A DNA stretch of 64,000 bases from Calliopum simillimum (taxonomy: Eukaryota; Arthropoda; Insecta; Diptera; Lauxaniidae). Shown here in pieces: positions 1-12,457 of this stretch. Numbering within the stretch: position 1 is the first letter of the stretch; every line of letters begins with the position of its first letter. Made by a program: the position numbers and the translations under genes. The stretch lies in contig OX638368.1 of assembly GCA_951812925.1 (NCBI GenBank), forward strand, positions 161,868,492 to 161,932,491, written 5' to 3'. The notes below the pieces were generated by a model, which saw only the letters and a list, made by a program, of their open reading frames with translations, was not told the origin of the DNA and made no database searches.

Positions 1-242
1 TTTACATCTTTACAAAGGAAATTTCCTGTGTTACAAAATTGTGGAGAAAAATTTTTCTGTAAATGTTTGCGCTAGCGAGATATTTGCAATAAACTGATTT
101 TAGCAACCTTTGAGCCTGAATAACTTTTTATGCGCACAATGGACTTTTTACACATTATTCATCATGCTTTAGTAAAGATAATTCCGGTGAAAAAAATTCA
201 CTTGGAATTTTTTCGCAGAAATATTCTTATTTTCCTGGGCAA
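1..242 (+). repeat. Half-copy of interspersed repeat ending TTTTCCTGGGC
   Basis: It shares long stretches with 29862-30227 and 30703-31057 and, inverted, with 14741-15048. Shared phrases include gcgagatatttgcaa, actgattttagc, ttttatgcgcac and tattttcctgggc. It is the same orientation as the 30-kb copies and is cut by the window edge on the left. It lies 3' of jar, in or beyond its 3' UTR. Confidence 0.75.
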
Positions 243-1151
243 TAAGTGTTGATTGTAAAAGTTTTTGTTCCCAGGAAAAAACCAAAAAAGTTGAAACGCT
301 TTTAATAAAGAAACTATGCTTTTTAAATTCCCCAAGATGATGATAAACACATTTTTATTTTTTAAATATTAAGCATTTATTTTATCAACCGCATTCAATG
401 TAAATAATCGTTTTTAGTTGCAAAAAGTCACATATTTATAGTAAATTTATTTAAATCTTAACTCGGAAACATATAAATAGAGTGTTTTATTTTTACATTG
501 TAATTACAAACAAAACTACAATAATTTATTTTTTTTTTTTTGTTTTTGCTAACAATTTTATATATAATTTTGTAAACTTACAATAATTTGTAATGAAAAT
601 AAGGTGGTAACATACAAATTTAAATAAAGGTGTACAACAGAGTTTACATATAGTAATACTCATATGTATTTATTTTGAATGTTTTTTGTTTTAAGTGAAA
701 TTTGGTTTAATCTTTTTTAACTTCGTTTCATAGGGAATGCTGCTTTGTTTAAAATACTGATTTCAAATTAAATACACAAGAATTATGTATTGGGAATTTT
801 GATTTTGTTTTTCTATAGTTTATACACACAGTATCTACTTAAAAATGTATATTTTAAACCGCAAAATAATTCTAATTACTGAGTTTTACGTATACTTCAG
901 ATAAATCAAAATTTATATAATCAAATGCAAACATAAAAGGCACTTCCTTTTTCCAAAAATCTTTAGTATAGTGTAGTTTACATTTATTTGAGACTACAAA
1001 AATTTGCAAAAATACTTTTCGTTTCCATTTTTACAATTTCATTTAAAGTATTTCAAAAATTTGTTTACTAAGTTTTCCTTTTCAATTTTTTGAATTAATT
1101 ATTATTTGTAACTTTTGTTTTTGCGATTTTTTCTCTCATATTTCAAAAGGT
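243..1151. other. AT-rich DNA 3' of jar; no gene seen
   Basis: This is long AT-rich sequence with poly-T tracts and no credible open frame. It probably contains the jar 3' UTR. Confidence 0.6.
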
Positions 1152-2194
1152 TTACAAGTTTTTAGCACCCAAATTTTTATATGGTTTTCCACCGTTACGT
1201 TCCCATTCGCGACTAAATTCGTGCTCGAGAATTTCAGCGCCACGCTTGCGTGTTAATCCAGTTTCTTCAAGACTCAGTTCACACATTTGCATATCATCGA
1301 TACCTTATGGTTGAGAAAATCAGTATGGCTTACTTTTGAATTCCTGAAATAAATACTAACCTGCAACCAATAGAATAGGTGGCTTATCTGCATGCAATTC
1401 CATTTGACGTGCGATCCATTGACCATCAAAGTGAGCATACCAAAGACCTCGTTTAGCTAAAAGTACATATTTGAGTTAGAAAATAGTGTTGTTAATTAAA
1501 AATGGAAACTATATATGAATCGTTATTTTTAAAATGGAATAAGGCCATAAAGGTGGCAAAAGTAGTGTCATAAACATCATGTGCCATATGCCATCAACTT
1601 TACACCACCAAGTAAACTTTCTGTAAAGATATCAGCCAATTGTATTACGATATTACTTTTGCACATTGAATGGATTATTCCACGTAAAAAGAAAACGGTA
1701 ACTTTAAATAAAACACTTACTATTTTCAGCTGCATTTGCTCTCATAAAAGGAATACGGAAGTAACGATGTTGAGCTGTTGTAATTTCTTGTTTTGGCTGC
1801 GCTAAGGGAGGAGCTTTGAATGCTGCAAAAAAATTGTCATCAAACCCAGTTCTATTTATTTTTAAAATGTTTTAATTACCAGCCTCCATGACGCTCTTTG
1901 GTGCACGTTCATTCTCATCCATAGTAGTACGTTTGCGATTCTTTGCTTTCCATGCATGGTATACTTTTAGGCGACGATGGAACTCATGGCGGCAGGCCTT
2001 ATCAAAATAGTTGATGCATTTATTTGTTTGTTGTTAAATAAATAATTTTGTTAGTGCAAGTAAAATAACTTACCTCCAGCAACTCAATATCACAGGATGT
2101 GTTGATAGCGTCACGTAACTCAGAATATTTCCACTTGGACAAATCATATTTCTGCTTGCCTAAGAGTTGCTGTTGGGCGCGCACATTTTCAGAT
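1152..2194 (-). CDS. jar: jar exons 15-19: cargo-binding globular tail
   Basis: Exons 2194-2074, 1997-1880, 1822-1721, 1456-1361 and 1303-1152. The tail contains RRL (about 1093-1095), an adaptor-binding motif of myosin VI, and [12 protein letters not shown] (about 1161-1172), the fly form of the second adaptor site. The protein ends KNLGAKNL followed by TAA at 1154-1152. DNA 3' of the stop is AT-rich with several TTTATT (AATAAA on the coding strand) candidates, so the exact poly(A) site cannot be picked. Confidence 0.94.
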
Positions 2195-5100
2195 CTAGAT
2201 ATTAAAAAAGACAGATACGTGTTAATTTTGGCATGAATACGGTATTATCTCCAATTCTATTATGTAAATCAATAAAAAAAAACTTAAGTCTTATGCAAAT
2301 ATGATGATGATTTGTGTTTTAAATGGGAAACGATATTCTTTAAAAGAATTTGTTTGCCCGCAAATTTAACTGAATGAAATGCCAATACCAATTTTCTCTT
2401 AGGCTCTTTTACAGCTACTACTTTGAGTTGAGCAAATTTCGTTATGAAAACAAAAACAATGAGAGTAATTAAAATATTTGATAGCAAGGTCTACATATTG
2501 TATTCTGACTCACTTATAGCAGTAACGAGATGCGAATGATGTCACACCTCGTGGAAAACTTTAATACAGAAAAATTTTAAATAAAAACCAATAACGATTA
2601 TTTATTATTAGTAGTAAATTAGTAGGTATGTATTTATATTTAAATTTTTTATTGTTTTCAGGGGTTATTTGTTAATTTTTTTGTTCGTGTTCAAAACTGT
2701 TTAAAACTGTGCTTATATACCTGATAAGTTTGTTTGGACCCATGAGCGAACTATCACTTTGACCACTGAGAGAGGAGAGAAATATTTAACATTGTAAATT
2801 ATTTTCAAAATAAGATATATACTTTTGTATATAATTTTGTACATAAACTATAAATAAAAATTAAACGTTTTACATTATCTTACAAAACAAAACAAAGAAA
2901 AGCAGATCTGTACAGATGCAAAACAAACAAAACAATCTTAAAAATAAAAAAAAAATAAATAAATAAAAAACTACTCATCGTATACAACACGTTTGTACAA
3001 AAATCATTAATTGTGCTCTGGCTGCGTTAACTTACTTGCGTATGACTGGTGGACTGTCATCCACTTGGCCATTAGATTCAGTTGCCAAACGCAATGCCAA
3101 CTCGTGATCACGTCGTTCTTGCTCAAGTTGCTGACGATATTTAGCATCGTCTTGCGCTTCTTTCTCAAGCTGTGCCTGCAAAGCGAGTGCTGCTTTTCGA
3201 TCTTCCTCTTCTTGCTTAAGTCGCTGTTGTTCTTCAGCTTTCCGACGTGCTTCCATTTCAGATTTACTGTAAATGAAATGTATTTAAAATTTTGTTTTAC
3301 AAAATTTATAACTTAGTCTTTTTACATACATGCGTTTGGTTTCTTCTTCTTCACGCTTTTTGTGTTCCTCTTCTTCCCTTGCGCGTCGTTCAGCTTCCAA
3401 AGCTTCCTGCACCTTACGGAGACGTTCTTGCTCTTCAGCCTGTTGTTCTTCCTTTTATTATTTGGACAAAATGTTGGATTATAACACAAGTTAATGTAGT
3501 TTTTTTTTTTTTCAATTTAAAACTAGCATAACGATCTAAAATTAACTTAAGGTAACTTCCAGTATGCACTTTGATCTTATATAAGTCATAAGTAGCTTTA
3601 CTTTGTAATTTTACAAAATTTATTGAGTCAATCGTATTATTCCATACAAATTTGGTAAAAACAAAGTACGATAGCTACCGGAAAAGACGAAACGTTTCGT
3701 TCATCACACAACAGATATAGCCCATGATTTATCACAGAAATATTGAGAGAAGCCGAGAATGTTGTACTGCCATCTTGTTCTCGATTGGTTTTGTTTTTTT
3801 TTTTTTTTTTTTTGGAAACGTAATACTATAAATAAAGTGAGTCGAGAAAAAAACAAAACAAATGGCAGATGGCTCAATTACGAAGACATTTCATGAAGCT
3901 GTTGCGCACAAAAAGAACGAAAGCTTTTTCATGATCAATGATAAACGGGGTGGATTCTTCGGCTAACCGCGTAAGCCGAAGCACGGGTTTTTTATAAGTT
4001 AATTAATTAAATAAAGCGTTATCATAAAAACAGTGAAAAATAAAATAAAATGAAAAAAAAACTATGTTATTTTGTTTAGGAACTTTTTAATGTTGTATAA
4101 ATTAATATTATCAGTCTTTTAGTGTAGTGTTTTTAGTTTTAAATGACGCGTTTTCTAATGTTAAAAAATGAGTGTGATACCAACTGAGTTGGTAGAGTGA
4201 ATTTGTGACATTTGTAGTATTATTTAGAGAACAATACCGAATGAAAAAAAGTTTAATTTTTTTTTTTTTTTTTTTTTTTGCAATAAAATAAAATGAACTT
4301 TAAAAAATATATGTTCTTGGACACATCACGTGGAAATTTTGGTTTCTAACCTTACAAATTAACTATAATGCGCCATCATTTTGTTTAATATAACACGAAA
4401 TGAACAGTTATACTTTTTCGGTCGATTAAAAATAAAATGGTCAATTTTACCGTTCGTTGGTAATTAAAAAAAAGAACTTTTAAAGTCGCGCGAGAAAATA
4501 GAAAAACACCAGTCTTCCGTTCAGGATTTGGTATCGGCCTTCCGGATACGTACTGGTGGTACACGCGAAGGACTATAAAAAGGACCTAGAGTCTGTGATA
4601 GTCCTTTATTGATACCTATGCTGTTCGTAATGTTCAGCATACAATAAGAAGAAGAAGAAGATAAACGGGGTGCTATTGGAGTAAATGTCAAAACAGCCAT
4701 AATATATTTTAGTCCTTTTTCAGGAAAAACGAAATTTTTTAAGCGCATATATGCATACTGAACTTCTCAACTTTGTTTCAAACTTAAACTTACCTTTAGC
4801 TTTGTATTAAGATCCACAGTCAGTTTATTCATGTTCGCCATAACCCCGTTGTAAAGATTATCAATTTCTTTTGATGTTATTTTGGTATTAGCCTTATGTT
4901 AATGCATGCAAATATTTAGATTTTTTTGTTTTTAAAATATATAAAAGTATTATTGTTTCTTTATAATGTAACTCACTTTAATACTTCTTGCAGCTGCATC
5001 GATTTGCTGATTTATTTTGTTAGCTTCGCTAAGCACCTCATCTCGGCTTGCTTTCAATCCATTAGCGATCTCAACCGTTTTTTTAACATTATGGCGTATG

Positions 5101-8100
5101 TTATTTATTTTTGAAATACCCAGAAAACGTGGACGATGTTGTTTCCTGGCCAAATGACCACGAACCACTCGCTGTATTGTCAAAACGCAGTTGTTGCGAT
5201 ATTTGATGCGATTTTTCACTATAAATAATATAATTTTATTCGGATTAGCATATGGGTTTTCATATTAGCGAACAAACTTACATTTAATCACACATACTGC
5301 CCCCAAAGCAGATTTCACCCAACGTGAACGTATCAGCCATTTCTTTACCTTAGCTACGATTGCAATCAAATTTTCTGGGTCAGATTTCATAATGCGATCA
5401 AATTCAACAAATTTGCCAGGCCGAAAGAATACTTTTGTTATACCAAATTTAAAATCTTTTGAACTAAGGTTCAGCGATTGCAACATGGCCTCACAAAACG
5501 TGCGTGGCGGTAGCTTGGCCAATTCAGGTGGCAAGAATGATTTGTACATGTTATAAAGATCAGCAAATGGCACACGTGATGGGTAGCCATGCTCCATCAG
5601 CTCCAGTACAGATATGGTACCTGAACATTTTAATTGCGCCAAAGCAAGACCACCTTCAAAATTTCGATCAATCATTCTGCTATTAGGTTTTATGCAGCGT
5701 ATGAAGTTGGTACCCTTATGGAAATAGAAACAATTCACAACTTATTTCCATTCATAGCAAAAATAATCATTACAAAATTTGATGCCTTACATTTTTCTCT
5801 AATTTTTCCATCAGCTCGGCAAGTTGTGTTTTGAATTTGGAACCGACAGATATAAAATTAAGTTTACCGCGTGAAACATTACCACTACCTGAAGGAAATA
5901 AAGCCTTTAACAAAGGATTTTCACATTCTTGCACCAAGCCTTCTAATGAAGCATGTAGGGCGTCATTGTTCTTTTCAATAAACTGCTCCTGCAAAGTTAT
6001 CATGGTGTTAATAATTAGAATAATTGCTTATTGTATTATAATCCAAACTTACAGTATTGTAACATACAGCTCCTGCAAAGTGGCGCACTAGAAAGCCTTC
6101 TTCATCGCGCAATGTACGATGTGCTTTTAAGCGTGAAGAACGAGGCAAGCCCAAACGATAATGATTTGTCCAAGCTTTGTGTACTTCAGTTGTAAAATGA
6201 ACAGCTGATGGTTTTGGCAGCTTTGACTCTTCATCTAGCAGAGTATAAATTCCAGTGGCTTTCGATTCAATTAAATCAATAATATCTTGATTGTCGGTAA
6301 ATCTAATTTCCGGAACATTTAGACCTTCTCGTTTATACAGGTCTTGTTCGTTTTTCAAAATATTGTCATTAAAGAATTTTTGCAATTTTTCATTGCAATA
6401 ATTAATGCAAAACTGTTCAAATGAATTGACTGTGAAATACTCGAAACCTGCGATGTCCAACACACCAATGTAAAAATGAGATGCTTGAAATGGAATACTC
6501 TGGTTAATAATCGATACAATTCGGTCAAAAAGACGACTATAGATGGCTTTGGCAAGAGCATCACGTGCATTGTTTGCTTCATAGATCTTTAAGGCAACCC
6601 TGTTATAGCAGTAAAAATATATAGAATGCAATCATAGCTAGAATATATCATATCCTGTACTTACATAATCACTGTGCCCTTAATGCCGCCACCTTTACTT
6701 TGCATAACACGTGACACAAGCGCTTGCCGCAATTCAGATGGATCAACTCCTAGTAGACGACATGTTATATTCAGCGATTTTTCTGAAGAAGCCGAAACTT
6801 CGCAACCACCTCGTGCATCATCTGCTATTTCCTCAAAGGTTATATTGCCTAAGTGCAATACAGCGGCAACAAGTGAATAAATTTCCAATTTTGATGACTC
6901 ATCTAAACCAAGACGTCCCAGCGCTTTATCTAGGTTTTGAAAATGATTATAGTCATCTATAATCGGATCTCTGAGAGGACCCTTTTGATGATGGTCAATG
7001 GATTTTTGCGCCATCGGTATAAGTTGCTCAGTTTTAGTGTTTGAAAAATATTGAGTGCAACCCGAAAGGTACTAAAAAATATAATAAAAATAATTAGTTG
7101 TCAAATAACATAAATTTGTTTTATTCTGCGACAATTCTACGAAATTAACGAAATTAGGTTAATGTCCCCACTTAGTCCTTCAAACAAAAGGTACATACAT
7201 CTTCATATCTGATGACAAATAGGAAACCAAAGCAATTCAAAGTGACGAAAAATATAGATACCTTTGACATATTTCTTGTTCAACTTGTTTTGTTTCTATA
7301 GCTGAAAATTTGCATTTACTTAATATGAATATTTGCTTTTGAATCGCTTTCATTTTTTGGAAAAAAAGAACTGAAGTCTTCATAATTGTCATAATGAGAT
7401 AAATATGAACGGTACATATGCAAGAGGAAGTGAATTTATTTATTCTTACTTTTATTAGAACGACTCTATGATGAATATTCAGGCCTATCATTGAATCCAT
7501 CGTAGATACGAATTTCGTGAGATCTACGAAAATGCTATTATTGATTACAAGAAATTATGAACGTAACTTCGAAATTCGTGGAGTTTGAAGTACTTCATTA
7601 ATAAAATTATGATATTTCTTCGGTAGTCAAATTTATTCGTCGGAAATTAAAAAAAAATTTGAGTTTCGGATGGAGTAAGTGATCCCAATCGACGAATTTT
7701 GAATTCACGTCGTAGCAATTCGAATTCAATGATAGCACTTTCGTAGATTTCACGAAATTCGTATCTACGATGGATTCAGTGATAGGCATGATTTATTTTG
7801 ATTTTATGAAACAAAACTATTAGATTCACGAATGTAATAAATTTTAATACTACGAATGTACTTTCAAAACTATAAACTGAATGACAAAATTATGGTTTGA
7901 TTTGATGTTTTAGTTTTAGCAATAAAACTATTTTACTCCACATGAAAAGCTCTCTTCAAAATATAGTTTTAAGTTAAATTTTGTCTATTTTTTACTAAAC
8001 TTCTCTAATAACTTTAGCTTTTGACCAAAGCTTTGGACGCAGACTCTGTCGTTTGCATTAAAATGTAAAAATTAAATAGAAATTTAAAGAACTAAAACAC

Positions 8101-10988
8101 AATTGCAGAACAATAGTAGCGAATCTTACCCGATATTCATCCGGTTTACCAAGACATAGTTTATCACGCAGCTGCTGAGGAGCGCCGGCAAGTAACATAT
8201 AGAAAACATGATAATTACGCTCATCTGCACTCTGAGTGCAAATACGACTCTTTTCCAGTAAATAATGTGAAATGTATCCACCTACAACTTGGCATTTGGA
8301 ATCATAATGCACCTCAATAAATTTACCAAAACGTGATGAATTGTTATTACGAGTGGTCTTGGCATTACCGAAGGCTTCCAAGACTGGATTTGCTATAAAT
8401 AGATGCAAATAAAATAAAATGAATGAAGTAGTAAAAAAGAATATTTTTATGTTACATACCATCTAAGATTTTTTGCTCAATTGGTCCAGCGCTATCATGC
8501 GAGTGACACAAATATTTCAGCAAATACTTGGTAGATTCAGTTTTGCCAGCGCCTGACTCACCCGAAACAATGATCGATTGTGAAGATTTTAAAACTCGCA
8601 TATCTCGTATAGCTTTATCGGCTGAAAATTTATTAAAAACAATATTGCTTCAGGAAATTTTCCAACAAACAGAATTATATTTATATGTACCAATCGCGAA
8701 AACATGTGGAGGCAATTCTCCCAAGGAACGTCCATTGTAGGTTTTAATTGTGTTGGATGAGTAGAGATCAGCTATTTCACGGTATGGATTGACAGCAATA
8801 AGAATATTCGCCACGTACGTCTGAAAATGTGTAACAACAAAAAACGAATAATTTCAAACAGCTCGAATCATCACTAATATACGTACATATATTTTATCCT
8901 TGTAGTAACGGGTTTTTAAATTATCCAAGAACGTAGCTTCGTTAAGAAGCATCAACTCACCTAAAGTAAAAAAACCAAATAATATGTCCAATTCATATAG
9001 TTAATGTGTTATTTGCATTATACGGTTAAGACATATTACATACATTGCTTTTATGAGTGGTAGACTCTTGGAAAACCATAAAAACTTGAATTATTTATTT
9101 TTATTCAATTAAGGGCCGGTTTCCCAATGTCCAGTTAAGATATTTTTAAACTAAAGTTTACTAACTGAAGCTATGGATATAAAGTTTCCGTTAAATTATT
9201 TAGATTTCAATAAAATTCCATTCGTTAACTTATGGTAAAACTAGTTGCCCGGAAGCGACTTCGTTCGCCCGTTCCCGATACCCTTTAAAAATGTATGTAC
9301 CTAATCTCATCCATATCTGTCATACATTCTCAGAAGATCTCTATTATATAGCTTTATTGGACATTTTTCCAGCGGATGTTATTTGTGCCGGTGCCAGAAT
9401 TTTTAATATTCCGGGCGATGCCGAGGGTATTTCAAATTAGAATTAATCCTGGAATCTCACCTGATAGCATGTCTTCGAAAGCAAAAAATCATTTAAATTG
9501 GATAACAGATTTTTGAATTATGGGATTTTAAACGAACCCGGACGAGTCCGAGGGTATTTCGAAATAAAATAAGTATATCCTAAAACCTTGTCATGCAAAA
9601 TATCTAGAAAGGAAAGAAAAAATCATGCAAATCGGACGAATGGTTCTCGAGTTATGGAGACACACACAGACAGACAGACATACGTATTTTATATAGTAGT
9701 ATGATATATCATCGGGTTAAAACTACAACTAGACATTTACATTTTCTAATGTTTTAAGTTTAGTTTACAGAAACATGACGAATAAACCGCGTACGTCCCT
9801 ATCTAACGGGTTTTTTTTAAAGTCAGAATCTGTTTTACTTGTATGTTTTAGGAGCATACAAATATAGAATTAAGCGAGTCAAAAGTGAAATCGTCCAGAC
9901 AATAAATCACGAATTTACCATAAAGTAATTTTATGAGTTTAAGGAAGTAAAAAACAAAATGTTAAATTACTTCTCGTAAATTTTTTTTTAAATGTAGCCA
10001 ACTCTGTAAAGTATACTGCTACGACAGAATAATTTAACTAAAAAGCTTAAGTGTTGAATTCAAAACTTTTTATTTAGCTTACATTACAAAATACATAAAT
10101 AAAAAGAGAACTAGTTCAAAATAATGTCAGCGATAGCAGAAGAAATCAGGTTGCATATTGTGCAAAAATTCATGTTTTTTGTTTTTCTCCTTTTTCAGTA
10201 GTTAAGTTAAGAGAGTTAAAAAATGTTCGCCACATTTCATATTTTTGATACAAGAACTTCAAAACTGTGGCCTCGCAGGGATCTTTTGCCCCCTTTTGAT
10301 ATTAGGATTCAGCACAGTTTTTACGGAAATAAACAAACATTTTTTTAATGGGTTTTTCGGTCCAAGTAAAAATTAATATACATGTGAAGCATTACTTCAT
10401 GTATGAAAACCGATTAAAACAAACCTAGCACTAGGCTTTAGTGACGAAAGGAAGAAATTATTTTTAATTGAAAAAGAAAAAAATGTTTTCCGGAAGTTTG
10501 TTGCAAATATCAACATAGGTAATGTGGGTAACTATTCACATTTCTGATAAGAATTTGCTTCGACTCTTGTCAAAAATAAAAAAACTAGCTTAGAAACATT
10601 TTTCTGTTTGCCTTTCAATGAGTAATATGTGAAATATTCAGATATTCACTGTGAAAAAGGTTAAAAAATGTTAAGCTTGAAATTCTTATAAAGTACAAAG
10701 ATGCATGTTTGCTAAGGAAAAACAATTAAATTAGTTAGAGTACTGGTTACATAACTTCTGTGTGTATATTGTAAAAAAATACATAAATCATTAGGTTAAT
10801 GACTTACAGTTATCATCGTGATCCTGTGGACCATCGCACGATGAGAAAATGTCATCAACATGGCAGCTTCGTTTTTGGAATTTCTTATCAATAGGCGTGA
10901 CTTCAAATTCCTTTGCTCCAATTTCACTTATACGACACTGTATATATCCTTCGAGAGGATCGCGCGCCCACACAAGTTGTGTGTCCAT
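1152..10988 (-). CDS. jar: Unconventional myosin VI heavy chain (jaguar), 19 coding exons
   Basis: Minus-end-directed actin motor of the cytoplasm and cell cortex, acting in membrane traffic and actin organisation. Coding exons, 5' to 3': 10988-10808, 8960-8887, 8820-8691, 8621-8460, 8392-8130, 7071-6665, 6599-6053, 5988-5791, 5714-5282, 5218-4977, 4892-4794, 3451-3330, 3266-3036, 2765-2721, 2194-2074, 1997-1880, 1822-1721, 1456-1361, 1303-1152. All introns are GT-AG, phases agree at every junction, and the join totals 3723 nt (1240 residues plus TAA), close to the usual myosin VI length. Order: motor with P-loop GESGAGKT (about 149-156), switch I NNNSSRFG (198-205), switch II DIAGFE (454-459); one IQ motif; charged single-helix region; cargo-binding tail with RRL and LWY motifs. 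The ATG at 10988 (AAGATGG context) lies 8 nt inside its exon, so a 5' non-coding exon lies upstream. No stops or frameshifts seen. Confidence 0.96.
2514..2558 (-). CDS. jar: Candidate jar cassette exon, 15 codons
   Basis: A 45-nt segment lies between the 45-nt constitutive-looking exon 2765-2721 and exon 2194-2074. It follows an AG (tctgtattaaag) and ends at a good donor (GTGAGT). It enters and leaves in the same phase as its neighbours, so inclusion adds 15 residues ([16 protein letters not shown]) without shifting frame; its first and last codons are shared with the adjoining exons. No stop occurs in this frame. Myosin VI is known to have spliced inserts in the tail, so this is plausibly an alternative exon that adjusts cargo binding. 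The polypyrimidine tract is weak. Confidence 0.7.
   Translation of the reverse strand, partial: FSTRCDIIRISLLL
3036..5218 (-). CDS. jar: jar exons 10-13: IQ motif, lever arm extension and single alpha-helix
   Basis: Exons 5218-4977, 4892-4794, 3451-3330 and 3266-3036. Exon 10 has the calmodulin-binding IQ motif ([13 protein letters not shown]). Exons 12 and 13 are dominated by Glu, Lys and Arg in the alternating blocks typical of the myosin VI stable single helix, for example [20 protein letters not shown]. The intron 3452-4793 (about 1.34 kb) holds only poly-T/poly-A tracts, a short GAA run near 4650 and unrecognised AT-rich DNA. Confidence 0.93.
5282..7071 (-). CDS. jar: jar exons 6-9: actin-binding, switch II and converter region
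   Basis: Exons 7071-6665, 6599-6053, 5988-5791 and 5714-5282 encode roughly residues 271-799. The switch II sequence GVLDIAGFE lies in exon 7. Exon 9 carries the SH1-helix region and the converter ([16 protein letters not shown]) followed by the start of the myosin VI reverse-gear insert. Everything is in frame across the junctions and closely follows the known fly protein. Confidence 0.95.
7483..7787. mobile_element. MITE in the large jar intron (TIR GCCTATCA...)
   Basis: About 305 bp with inverted ends of roughly 55-60 bp: left GCCTATCATTGAATCCATCG continuing into GTAGATACGAATTTCG, right its reverse complement ending TGATAGGC. Short CTACGAAA/TTTCGTAG motifs recur inside. No coding capacity. 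It sits in intron 5 of jar (7072-8129) and does not touch the splice sites. No target duplication was recognised. Confidence 0.85.
8130..8960 (-). CDS. jar: jar exons 2-5: nucleotide-binding half of the motor
   Basis: Exons 8960-8887, 8820-8691, 8621-8460 and 8392-8130 encode roughly residues 61-270. Exon 4 carries the ATP-binding P-loop ([14 protein letters not shown]) and exon 5 carries switch I ([13 protein letters not shown]). The exons are separated by short introns of about 60-70 nt. Donors are GTACGT, GTACAT, GTATGT and GTAAGA. Key catalytic residues of the myosin ATPase are all present. Confidence 0.95.
9240..9701 (+). repeat. Interspersed repeat (ACTAGTTGCCCGG ... CAGACAGACAGACA)
   Basis: It lies in jar intron 1 (8961-10807). 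It starts ACTAGTTGCCCGGAAGCGAC and ends with the tract cacacacagacagacagaca followed by an AT-rich tail. This start/end combination is widespread in insect genomes; a related start occurs inverted at 62429. There is no long frame. Its exact transposon class is not settled here. Confidence 0.6.
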
Positions 10989-11165
10989 CTTGCGCACTGC
11001 AATAAAAAGAAAAGCAGAAAATCAGACACAAATAAACAAAAATTCTTTTCAATTAGATAGAGACAAGAAATTATTGAAAATTTAATAAAATAAAGGTAAA
11101 ACAATTTTTATTGCTTCAGCTTATCAGTTTTGCGATAAAATTCAACAAAAGACAGCACCCATTAC

Positions 11166-11300
11166 CTAGAGCTGAAATTTAAAACAAAAACAAAATGCTT
11201 AAACACTAGTGCGCACCGTCCCAGTATTGAAAATCAACTGAGTGTACCGTGATGCTAGTTAACACAGTGGGCTCAACTAACGCCGCTGCTGTGACGTTCA
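11166..11300 (-). promoter_or_regulatory. Possible 5' non-coding exon region of jar
   Basis: The first coding exon begins at an acceptor (tttttattgcag, ending at 10997), so an untranslated exon must precede it. A donor-like TAG/GTAATG occurs on the minus strand near 11166, in a stretch (about 11200-11560) that is less AT-rich than its surroundings and free of recognised repeats. This is inference: the real 5' exon could be far upstream, for example around 20.4-20.7 kb, another less AT-rich stretch. Confidence 0.2.
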
Positions 11301-11958
11301 TTTCATTGAGCAAACGACTAAAAAGGTTTCTCCTCACCGGTTTTGAGCACCATTAACGATGACGGTCAGAGACGAGGTGGATGTCAGTAACTCTTTGACA
11401 GCGAGGGAAATAGAGAATTCTTCTATGATGAAATTTCCCCCCTACACTATGGGCATTCTGTCCTTCGCACCACACTCTTTCTTCACTCGTTCATGGGTAT
11501 TCTGACGAAAGAGAAAAAGAACAAGAGCCATAATTTACGTTAGTTGGTGATGACGGTTTCGTTGACAGTCAACGTTTTGTGTTATTACCCGTAAATTTTA
11601 ATTTTTTAACTCTGTTATTTGGCGATTGTATGGCAAATTGTGGCTTTTTGCTATTGCTATTTTGTTCAATTCTATTTTGCGACGCTTTTGCTTTTTGTTC
11701 ACTTCAGATCTCGAAAAGCAACGTACCTACTTGTATTCGAGAGTTTTTTTGCGTTTTTTTTTTTCCGTGAGTCATTTTAATAACAAACAAAATTAAATAT
11801 CGCTCTAAATTCAACTAAGCACGAAAATCTACTGCCATGTTTTTACAAAATCTATATTTTTTTTTTTTTGGTACCAAAATTTTCATAATACAGATAGAAA
11901 AAATTAGTGCCAAATAAAGAAAAAAACCTCTACAGAGGTACTACTTAGGTACATAATA
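11300..11958. other. Non-coding DNA upstream of jar; nothing recognised
   Basis: Less AT-rich to about 11560, then AT-rich with poly-T tracts. No repeat or gene recognised. Confidence 0.5.
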
Positions 11959-12457
11959 CACGGTGATACGGAAGAAAATTATTTACGTATAAAAGTGTCG
12001 CTTAAATCGGTTTCGAACTTTGCGAAATCCTTTTAAGCCCTATAAACCATATACACTACCTGAAAGCTCTTACATAGAAATGTTTTCCCTAAAACGTTAG
12101 GGTGATCCAAGAAATTTTTTTTTTTCTGAAAAGAGGCAGAAAATCAGTTTTAACCCTATAACTCCTTAGGGGTACATTTTAGACTCCCCTCCGGGTGCAA
12201 TTTTTTGTAAACCTAGGCCTCCCCTATTACCTCCCAGAAGCTTCGTAACCTTATGCAAATGTAACAACATATTTTTAATTGAAGAATTCCTAAAATACTT
12301 ATTAAAAGGTATTTTTAGTATAACTTTTAACCGGGATCTGATAGGATTTCGCTAAAAACAGATTCTGAATCAGCAAAAAAAAAAAAAAACAAATTTTTTC
12401 ATCGAAACCGATTTAAGCGACACTTATACGTAAATAATTTTCTTCCGTATCACCGTG
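11959..12457. mobile_element. TIR element, about 499 bp, ends CACGGTGATACGG
   Basis: Inverted termini of about 58 bp: left CACGGTGATACGGAAGAAAA..., right the matching reverse complement ending TTCCGTATCACCGTG. The two arms match almost perfectly through aagtgtcgcttaaatcggtt. The middle carries no coding frame. No clear target duplication. Superfamily unknown. Confidence 0.88.

Noticed and set aside
3859..3965. Short frame [18 protein letters not shown] in a jar intron, plus strand
   Set aside because: About 35 codons, antisense in an intron; no homologue recognised and ends in a simple hairpin (cttcggctaaccgcgtaagccgaag region).
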